A stretch of 10,843 nucleotides of DNA from Deltaproteobacteria bacterium (GTDB lineage: Bacteria > Desulfobacterota > Syntrophia > Syntrophales > UBA5619): NCBI GenBank assembly GCA_026388365.1, contig JAPLJW010000259.1, positions 1 to 10,843 on the forward strand, written 5' to 3'. The stretch's first letter is position 1. Every line of letters begins with the position of its first letter. A program made the translations under genes and the position numbers. The notes below the pieces were generated by a model. It ran no database searches. It was not told the origin of the DNA and worked only from the letters and a program-made list of their open reading frames with translations. Shown here piece after piece: positions 6,595-10,843 of the stretch.

Positions 6595-7362
6595 TCAGGA
6601 ACTGCTGCCTGTTAAATAGTCCATATCGAGGGCCTTCCTGAAGACGGGGGCTTCCCTCAGATCAGGGAGCTCATAGTCCATGACCAGGTGCAGGAAACCT
6701 ATGACGATCTTAAAGGTGGCCCCCCAGAGAAGATCATTCTTTTCGCCGTCAGGAAGGACGAGACAGGGAAAGTAATCTTTCTGCTGAAGGCTGTCGGGCA
6801 CCTCAAGGTAAAGCCGGCCAAAGCGCGCTGGATCGTAGAAGAAATTCAGGGGGACGTCGATCACGCGGGCGACCTCGCGGTTTGGACGGGCCGTCCGGGG
6901 CCGCTTGATCCAGCCACAGACGGGGAAAATGGTACGCTGGATGAGCACGAGGGAATGAGCCGGTAATGGCCCAAGGAACTGTACATCCCAAGGGTATAGG
7001 CCGATTTCCTCCCAAGCCTCGCGCAGGGCATTGGCAAGAAACAGGGTGATGGTATGCCAGGCGATGTTCCCCCTTTGACGGGCCAGATGGCAGCCGGCCC
7101 CGCGGCACACGGGAGACAACGGGCTTACGAGGAAAAAACGGAGCAAAGGATCGAGCCAGGGATGGAGCATTCCTCCGGGTGCGCCGATGTCTCCCCCTTG
7201 TACGGTCCGAGAGGCCCTTTTGATCAGGCGGAAACACCATTGTTTCTCTGTATGTTTGTCAACGGACAGAAAACCCAGTCCAAGCAGCACCCCCGCAGCC
7301 GAAGGATTCGGTTGACCGAAGCCGGTGGGAATGTTTTTCCAGGGGGAATGCATTTCGGCCAA
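6595..7362 (-). CDS. NUDIX hydrolase (CoA-pyrophosphatase-like) with a long insertion in the NUDIX box
   Basis: The 255-aa frame has the GGDIGAPGGM segment (56-65) and R114-E-A-W-E-E-I-G-L122, the two halves of a NUDIX box (Gx5Ex7REUxEExGU). NUDIX enzymes hydrolyse nucleoside-diphosphate-linked substrates, with the REUxEE glutamates binding Mg2+. The overall pattern (SAAGVLLGL, GGD-x-x-x-PGG, LGPLP) recalls CoA pyrophosphatases. About 36 extra residues, rich in R, L and W, separate the two halves. The C-terminal LLWGATFKIVIGFL is typical of the group. The start is unclear. TTG at 7360-7362 is the only start-like codon in frame, with GGAG 9 nt upstream. The frame is open further up to about 7590 without ATG or GTG, and residues just upstream (LLLKDRETFLQRIAERLAL) look protein-like. 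The gene may therefore begin further upstream at a rare codon, or be damaged at its 5' end. The RNA element and its terminator lie directly upstream. Confidence 0.75.
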   Translation of the reverse strand: MAEMHSPWKNIPTGFGQPNPSAAGVLLGLGFLSVDKHTEKQWCFRLIKRASRTVQGGDIGAPGGMLHPWLDPLLRFFLVSPLSPVCRGAGCHLARQRGNIAWHTITLFLANALREAWEEIGLYPWDVQFLGPLPAHSLVLIQRTIFPVCGWIKRPRTARPNREVARVIDVPLNFFYDPARFGRLYLEVPDSLQQKDYFPCLVLPDGEKNDLLWGATFKIVIGFLHLVMDYELPDLREAPVFRKALDMDYLTGSSS

Positions 7363-7490
7363 TGCAAGGCGCTCCGCGATACGCTGGAGGAATGTCTCCC
7401 GGTCTTTTAAAAGCAGGGCTGTTTGTCCGGACGGGTTCGTGGCGGAATCCTTCCTGAACCGGTGCCGGCCCGTGCGGTCAGGCGCCGGTA

Positions 7491-7519
7491 ATAAAAAAGC
7501 CTGGCGCAGTGTCAGGCTT
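7491..7519 (-). terminator. Intrinsic terminator ending the RNA element
   Basis: On the minus strand AAGCCTG (7513-7519) pairs perfectly with CAGGCTT (7497-7503) across a 9-nt loop, followed by TTTTTTAT (7491-7498, overlapping the end of the stem). It lies between the upstream promoter (7619-7647) and the NUDIX gene, so it either ends a small RNA or acts as an attenuator of the NUDIX gene. Confidence 0.8.
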
Positions 7520-7612
7520 CCGATACCTTGACGGCAGTGCCGGGAATTGAACCCCGGACACCGCAGCGATGAACGATATCCTTCAAATGATGGTCAACAC
7601 CGCGCCTCTGTT
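7491..7612 (-). ncRNA. Candidate structured non-coding RNA or attenuator leader upstream of the NUDIX gene
   Basis: A strong promoter and an intrinsic terminator bound about 120 nt with no start codon to suggest a peptide gene. Within it, a hairpin pairs GCGGTG (7559-7564) with CACTGC (7534-7539) and CCGGG (7553-7557) with CCCGG (7540-7544), with one bulged T and an 8-nt loop GTTCAATT: eleven pairs, one G-U. A second helix pairs the 5' segment GGCGCGGTGT (7597-7606) with ACACTGCGCC (7503-7512), ten pairs with one G-U. That 3' strand is exactly the terminator loop plus one stem base. GCGGTGT and CACTGC each occur twice, so strands can be exchanged. TTGAC/GTCAA and GATATC/GGTATC offer further, mutually crossing pairs. 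The loop resembles a tRNA T-arm, but the region does not fold as a tRNA. I recognise no known RNA family. Confidence 0.55.
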
Positions 7613-7618
7613 ATCATT

Positions 7619-7647
7619 TTCATATCCCGTTTTCCGGGGCTTGTCAA
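7619..7647 (-). promoter_or_regulatory. Promoter of the RNA element
   Basis: On the minus strand TTGACA (7642-7647) and TATGAA (7619-7624) are separated by exactly 17 nt, the same boxes and spacing as the tRNA-Asn promoter. The start would fall near 7612, six bases before the first strand of the long 5'-3' helix. Confidence 0.65.
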
Positions 7648-7659
7648 TGAAAACCCCGG
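7634..7659. promoter_or_regulatory. Inverted repeat flanking the -35 box of the RNA promoter
   Basis: CCGGGG (7634-7639) and CCCCGG (7654-7659) form a 6-bp inverted repeat whose arms are 20 bp apart, about two helical turns, with the -35 box between them. This is a plausible dimeric-regulator site, but the arms are short and GC-rich, so chance is possible. Confidence 0.25.
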
Positions 7660-7947
7660 CATTCGATGTGCATCATATTGATAAGGGCTTTTTTGACGCC
7701 GCCACACGGTCAGCAGAAGGTCGATCAGGACGGGCTTAAAATGATCTGGACTTTCACAAATGATCAGGAATCAGTAGGGTTGAGTGAAGTTGTTGGAGGA
7801 GTTGGTGTTGGATTATGGATGGTTTGCCCTGTTGCCATTTCATAAGCCTTGTGTTATTAAGTCAAATGAGGTGCGAGCGCGGAAACCACATTGTCATCCG
7901 GATATAGAAAGAGACTACCATAGCGAGATTACCATAGAGGGATTACC
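7648..7947. other. Gene-free intergenic stretch before the thiolase
   Basis: I see no supportable coding frame here on either strand. It holds three GATCWGGA repeats (7723-7769), a C-free tract with potential G-quadruplex (7773-7826), and the 14-bp triple repeat (7911-7952) that enters the thiolase start. No convincing -35/-10 pair for the thiolase was found. Its base composition is less GC-rich than the flanking genes. Confidence 0.6.
7723..7769. repeat. Three direct GATCWGGA repeats at 19-20 bp spacing
   Basis: GATCAGGA (7723-7730), GATCTGGA (7743-7750) and GATCAGGA (7762-7769) lie in the same orientation with periods of 20 and 19 bp, about two helical turns. The last is about 180 bp upstream of the thiolase. 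Such phasing is typical of iterated regulator sites, though no protein can be named. Confidence 0.45.
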
Positions 7948-7952
7948 ATGAA
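7911..7952 (+). repeat. 14-bp unit in three tandem copies carrying the thiolase ribosome-binding site and start
   Basis: Copies at 7911-7924, 7925-7938 and 7939-7952 share the pattern GAG-A-Y-TACCATAG-N. The first two differ at two positions and the third is GGGATTACCATGAA. TACCAT recurs exactly every 14 bp (7916, 7930, 7944). The third copy turns CCATAG into CCATG-A and so contains the start codon; the GAGGG at the copy 2/3 border, 6 nt before the ATG, is the ribosome-binding site. Confidence 0.75.
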
Positions 7953-9198
7953 AGATGTTGTCGTCTTATCTGCATGCAGAACCGCAATAGGAACCTTCGG
8001 CGGAACGCTTCGGGACTTCAACTGCGCCTTACTCGGCAGCGTCGTCATGAAGGAGGCCGTGAAAAGGGCCGGGATCGAAGCCAGTCTCATCGACGACGTC
8101 CGCTTTGGTTGCTGCATGGAGCCGGTGGACGCCCTGAACGTCACCCGGATCGCCGCCCTGATGGCGGGCATTCCGGAGACCGTCACGGCCGTCACGGTGA
8201 ACCGGGTTTGCATCTCCGGGATGGAGGCCGTCGTCTCCGGCATGGCAATGATCCAGGCCGGTATGGCGGACGTCATCCTCGCCGGCGGGATGGAGCATAT
8301 GTCGGGGATCGCTTATTCCGTCCCCGCGGCCCGCTGGGGTTGCCGATTCCAGGACCAGGTCTTTGTGGACGACATCGTCCACGGCCTTCATGCGGGCTCG
8401 CATCTCCTCCCCGGCTTGGAGAAAGGTCCTGTAAAGGAGGGAGGCGTGATCGAACTCTTCCGCGGTAAACCCTACATCATGGGGGTCACCGCTGAACTCA
8501 TCGCCCAGATATACAACCTCAGCCGAGAGGAGATCGACGCGGTCGCCCTGCGGAGTCACAACAACGCCGAGAGGGCTACCCGCGAAGGGGATTTCCGGGA
8601 GGAGATCGTTCCCGTGGAGATCCCCCAGCGCAAAGGAAAGCCCCCGGTGATCTTTTTGAAAGACGAACATTTCCGTCCTGGTCTGACGGCAGCCGACCTC
8701 GCGGCCCTTCCCGCCGCATTTGTTCCCAAAACCGGCAAGGTCACGGCGGGGAACTCCTCCGGCGTGAATGACGGTGCGAGCGCCATGATCATCATGTCCG
8801 TGGAAAAGGCGAAAGAACTCGGTCTGAAGCCCATTGCCCGGATCAAGGCAGTCGGCCGCGGCGGCTGCCATCCCTCCGTCATGGGACTGAGCCCCGTACC
8901 GGCTGTCCGTAATCTCCTCCAGAGATCGGACATGAAACTGAACGACTTTGAACTGATCGAGGTGAATGAGGCCTTTGCCGCCCAGTACCTGGGTTGCGAG
9001 CGGGAGCTTGGCCTCAACCGCGAGTTGACCAACGTCAACGGCTCGGGCGTCGGTCTCGGTCATCCGGTGGGCTCCACGGGCTGCCGGATCATGGTCACCC
9101 TCCTCCATGCAATGAAGAAACAGGGGAAGACCCTCGGCATGGCGACGCTCTGCGGCGGCGGCGGCGTATCGCTGGCCACCGTCCTGGAGATGTGCTGA
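7948..9198 (+). CDS. Thiolase family acetyl-CoA C-acyltransferase
   Basis: This 416-aa protein has the full thiolase fold signatures: the nucleophilic cysteine C88 in NRVCISGMEAV, N340-E-A-F343, G371-H-P373 with catalytic H372, and the second catalytic cysteine C402 in LCGGGGVSLA. It would cleave or form 3-oxoacyl-CoA with CoA, acting in beta-oxidation, acetoacetyl-CoA formation or aromatic/fatty-acid degradation. The exact substrate cannot be assigned. It is somewhat longer than typical 390-aa bacterial thiolases. The extra length is partly in the loop domain (about 125-180, RWGCRFQD to FRGKPYIMG). The residue after C88 is isoleucine, where G, A or S is usual. The ATG at 7948 is supported by GAGGG 6 nt upstream. 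It stands alone, convergent with mtgA, with no beta-oxidation partners next to it. Confidence 0.93.
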   Translation: MKDVVVLSACRTAIGTFGGTLRDFNCALLGSVVMKEAVKRAGIEASLIDDVRFGCCMEPVDALNVTRIAALMAGIPETVTAVTVNRVCISGMEAVVSGMAMIQAGMADVILAGGMEHMSGIAYSVPAARWGCRFQDQVFVDDIVHGLHAGSHLLPGLEKGPVKEGGVIELFRGKPYIMGVTAELIAQIYNLSREEIDAVALRSHNNAERATREGDFREEIVPVEIPQRKGKPPVIFLKDEHFRPGLTAADLAALPAAFVPKTGKVTAGNSSGVNDGASAMIIMSVEKAKELGLKPIARIKAVGRGGCHPSVMGLSPVPAVRNLLQRSDMKLNDFELIEVNEAFAAQYLGCERELGLNRELTNVNGSGVGLGHPVGSTGCRIMVTLLHAMKKQGKTLGMATLCGGGGVSLATVLEMC

Positions 9199-9323
9199 TC
9201 GGGAACCGCCTCAACCGGATGATCCCGCCGTGATGCCGCGACCGATCCATCCGCATCATCATGTTTTTCGTCGGAGCGGTTCTCTGCATCCGGACGCTTA
9301 TTTCCTGATGTCTGCATGTCCGC

Positions 9324-10190
9324 TTAGGGGTGCTGCGCTTTTACACCTTCCGCACCGTTCACCGTCGGCGCCGACGTTTCCGTCCCCATCTCCCGGCCTC
9401 GACGGTCCGCGGCATCCGGTTTTGCGGCATGACCCGTTGAAGGCGGCGTCGATCCGTTACCGGCCGGTTCATTCAGCATCAGCTCATATTCGGGGATAAC
9501 GATCCCCCGGCGGATCATGATCCGGTAGATCGCCTCCGTCCGGTTCTCCACATACCGGCCTCCCTCAACGGGATGGTGGCGATGCGGGTTGGGCAGGACC
9601 ACGGCGAGCGCCGCCGCCTCACGCGCCGTCAGAGCGCCTGCCCCCTTTCCGAAATAATAACGGGCAGCGGCCTCAATGCCGAAGATCCCGTCCCCCCACT
9701 CCGCAACGTTCAAATAAAGCTCGATGATCCGCCGCTTGGAGAGATTCCACTCCAGGCGCCAGGTCAGGATCGCCTCCTTCAGTTTCCGGACGGGGTTCTT
9801 CGCCGGGGTGAGGTAAAGGTTCTTCGCAAGCTGCTGGCTGATCGTACTCCCGCCCGACTTGAAGCGTCCTTTCTGGAAGTCCTTCTCGATCGCCTTCTGG
9901 ATCGCCTCGAAATCAAATCCCTCATGGGACCAGAATTTGTCGTCTTCGGCGATAATGACCGCCTTGACGGCATAGGGTGAGATCTCTGAGAGCGGCACCC
10001 ACACCTGCCGAATGCGTTTTTGAAGACCGGTCTTCTCCCATTGCCGCTCCCGGTACTCCATGAAGGCGGTTTTCTCGGGGCGTTCCCGTTTCAACCGGGA
10101 GACATCCGGATAGATCAGATAAAGGACGATGTTCCCTAAAAAAGCCGCCGCCAGCAAAAACGCAACGCGCCGGATCCATTTTTTCCACAT
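9324..10190 (-). CDS. mtgA: Monofunctional biosynthetic peptidoglycan transglycosylase
   Basis: This 288-aa protein belongs to glycosyltransferase family 51. A short basic N-terminus and one membrane anchor (about 9-27) place the catalytic domain in the periplasm. The family motifs are present in order: E82-D-D-K-F-W-S-H-E-G-F-D with catalytic E82, GGSTISQQLAKNLYL (113-127), RKLKEAILTWRLE (135-147) and KRRIIELYLN-x-x-x-W-G-x-x-I-x-G-I-x-A-A-x-x-YFGK (153-182). It polymerises lipid II into glycan strands and lacks a transpeptidase domain. About 50 residues after the domain (about 240-288) are low-complexity, rich in P, T, G and A, longer than in the E. coli enzyme and probably disordered. The start is supported by AAGGA about 9 nt before the ATG. 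It is convergent with the thiolase and divergent from the LysM gene, another cell-wall gene. No clear terminator was seen in the 125 bp between it and the thiolase. Confidence 0.95.
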   Translation of the reverse strand: MWKKWIRRVAFLLAAAFLGNIVLYLIYPDVSRLKRERPEKTAFMEYRERQWEKTGLQKRIRQVWVPLSEISPYAVKAVIIAEDDKFWSHEGFDFEAIQKAIEKDFQKGRFKSGGSTISQQLAKNLYLTPAKNPVRKLKEAILTWRLEWNLSKRRIIELYLNVAEWGDGIFGIEAAARYYFGKGAGALTAREAAALAVVLPNPHRHHPVEGGRYVENRTEAIYRIMIRRGIVIPEYELMLNEPAGNGSTPPSTGHAAKPDAADRRGREMGTETSAPTVNGAEGVKAQHP

Positions 10191-10317
10191 ATTCTACAAT
10201 CCTTAAACCAGCCCTGTCCGTGTCGCCGGATGCCCGGAAACATAACCCATTTTTCACGCCTTGGAAAGCGAAAGACAGGCAACCATACTTGAAAAAACAG
10301 GTAGCAGAGGCTTCTCT

Positions 10318-10343
10318 GTTAAATTAAGGTGTTAAATTAAGGT
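10318..10343. repeat. Perfect 13-bp tandem duplication upstream of the LysM gene
   Basis: GTTAAATTAAGGT occurs twice head to tail (10318-10330 and 10331-10343), in an AT-rich stretch between mtgA and the LysM gene. It is followed at once by TTGACT (10343-10348), a possible -35 box with only a weak -10 (GATAAA at 15 nt). The repeat could be a UP-like element, a binding site or slippage. Confidence 0.6.
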
Positions 10344-10469
10344 TGACTTCCGGCAATAATTTCGATAAAGGAATTGTTAATTTCAGTGTACAGTTTGTCA
10401 TCCATTGGCCTAATCTGTGCATCGTTCCAGCATTCGTGGATCTCCCGAATACCCAGGAGGAGGCACTTC

Positions 10470-10843
10470 ATGATGAGACGGCGGATTTCCCTATGGATGG
10501 GACTCGGCGTCCTGTTCACGACCCTGCTTCTTTGCGGAAATGCCCCGGCAAAAGAGACGTATTCGGTTCAGCCCGGCGATACCCTCTTTGGAATCGCCGC
10601 GAAGAGCGGCGTTACCCCGGACGCGCTGAAGGCAGCCAACCGCCTGAAAGGCAACCGCCTCCAGACAAATCAGATCCTCGTCATCCCCCCCCATAAAAGC
10701 AGCAAGACCGTAAAATCAAAGCCATCCTCTATTCCCCGGACGGAAATCTACTCGGTGAAGAAAGGGGACACACTCGCCGGCATCTCCCGGAAGACGGGGA
10801 TTTCCGTTTCCGAAATGCGGGAATTGAACCGGATCCGGGGGAA
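10470..10843 (+). CDS. Secreted LysM-repeat protein (3' end outside window)
   Basis: The open frame from the ATG at 10470 runs to the window edge (124 residues visible). Residues 1-27 are a signal peptide: basic MMRRR, a hydrophobic core and an A-P-A site before K28. LLLC precedes it but lacks the small residue of a lipobox, so a lipoprotein is unlikely. Two LysM domains follow: about 30-73 (TYSVQPGDTLFGIAAKSG, then ANRLKGNRL, then ILVIP) and about 93 onward (IYSVKKGDTLAGISRKTG, then LNRIRG), joined by a K/S/P-rich linker. LysM binds N-acetylglucosamine in peptidoglycan. The missing C-terminus may carry a catalytic domain such as NlpC/P60 or M23, which cannot be seen. AGGAGG lies 6 nt before the first ATG; the second ATG (10473) is also possible. 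It is divergent from mtgA, and both act on the cell wall. Confidence 0.88.
   Translation, partial: MMRRRISLWMGLGVLFTTLLLCGNAPAKETYSVQPGDTLFGIAAKSGVTPDALKAANRLKGNRLQTNQILVIPPHKSSKTVKSKPSSIPRTEIYSVKKGDTLAGISRKTGISVSEMRELNRIRG

Noticed and set aside
7533..7605. Possible tRNA (minus strand) with CAT anticodon: standard numbering puts TTCA at 54-57, T33 and CAT at 34-36, and a 6/7-bp acceptor with a C-C first pair like initiator tRNA.
   Set aside because: The D stem and anticodon stem do not pair, and the T stem has a mismatch. The same bases form a much better long hairpin and a 5'-3' helix, so I treat it as another structured RNA.
7691..7700. T-run GGGCTTTTTT (7685-7694) as a possible plus-strand terminator.
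   Set aside because: No stable GC hairpin precedes it, and no plus-strand gene ends upstream of it.
8029..9108. Long minus-strand open frame of 359 codons opposite the thiolase.
   Set aside because: Antisense shadow of a clear thiolase; the composition is H/D/G-rich with no recognisable motif.
10337..10519. Minus-strand 60-codon frame with a fairly protein-like sequence (MKCLLLGIREIHECWNDAQI and onward).
   Set aside because: It overlaps the well-supported LysM gene start and signal peptide, has no convincing ribosome site, and resembles no family I know. It is a weak possibility only.
1..10843. CRISPR arrays, insertion sequences, toxin-antitoxin or phage-defence genes.
   Set aside because: No regularly spaced long repeats, transposase, integrase or defence-type motifs were seen on either strand. 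The YvlD 'holin' name is not evidence of a prophage.

Overview
The window looks like a GC-rich (roughly 58-60 % by eye) chromosomal segment of a strictly anaerobic, Gram-negative bacterium. A Desulfobacterota / former Deltaproteobacteria lineage, perhaps Syntrophales-like, fits best. The clues are a ferredoxin-dependent 2-oxoacid oxidoreductase, an FrhB-type flavoprotein, the anaerobe oxygen-defence set (flavodiiron protein, rubredoxin, rubrerythrin), a thiolase, and a monofunctional transglycosylase MtgA. The taxonomy is inference; there is no phylogenetic marker beyond one tRNA.

Layout. (1) Positions 1-6160, minus strand: one tightly packed unit read from a sigma70-like promoter at 6126-6156. 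The order is an FrhB-like Fe-S flavoprotein (4967-6058), iorA (3008-4951), iorB (2391-3011, ATGA overlap with iorA), a class A flavodiiron protein (1163-2365), rubredoxin (916-1074), rubrerythrin (391-885), and a YvlD/phage-holin-family membrane protein cut by the window edge (1-337). A 14-bp palindrome lies in the 5' untranslated leader. (2) 6224-6388, plus strand: a complete tRNA-Asn(GTT) unit with promoter, gene and intrinsic terminator. (3) 6595-7362, minus strand: a NUDIX hydrolase with a long insertion inside the NUDIX box and no conventional start codon. Upstream of it (7491-7647) is a non-coding RNA unit with a strong promoter and an intrinsic terminator. Repeated internal segments let its 5' end pair with the terminator loop, so it may be a cis-regulatory switch or a small RNA. 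(4) 7648-7947: a gene-free stretch of about 300 bp with three spaced GATCWGGA repeats, a 54-nt C-free tract and a 14-bp triple tandem repeat that runs into the start codon of a thiolase (7948-9198, plus). (5) 9324-10190, minus: mtgA, convergent with the thiolase. (6) 10470 to the window end, plus: a secreted LysM-repeat protein, truncated by the window edge and preceded by a 13-bp tandem duplication.

How the genes may work together. IorAB couples aryl-pyruvate oxidative decarboxylation to ferredoxin reduction, or runs in reverse. The FrhB-like protein is a plausible ferredoxin-linked flavoprotein. Rubredoxin is the usual donor to flavodiiron proteins and rubrerythrins, which reduce O2 and peroxide. 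Finding all six in one transcription unit suggests an electron route from 2-oxoacid oxidation to oxygen/peroxide detoxification. That link is a hypothesis drawn from gene order, not shown by the sequence. The RNA element upstream of the NUDIX gene is the best candidate here for something undescribed.
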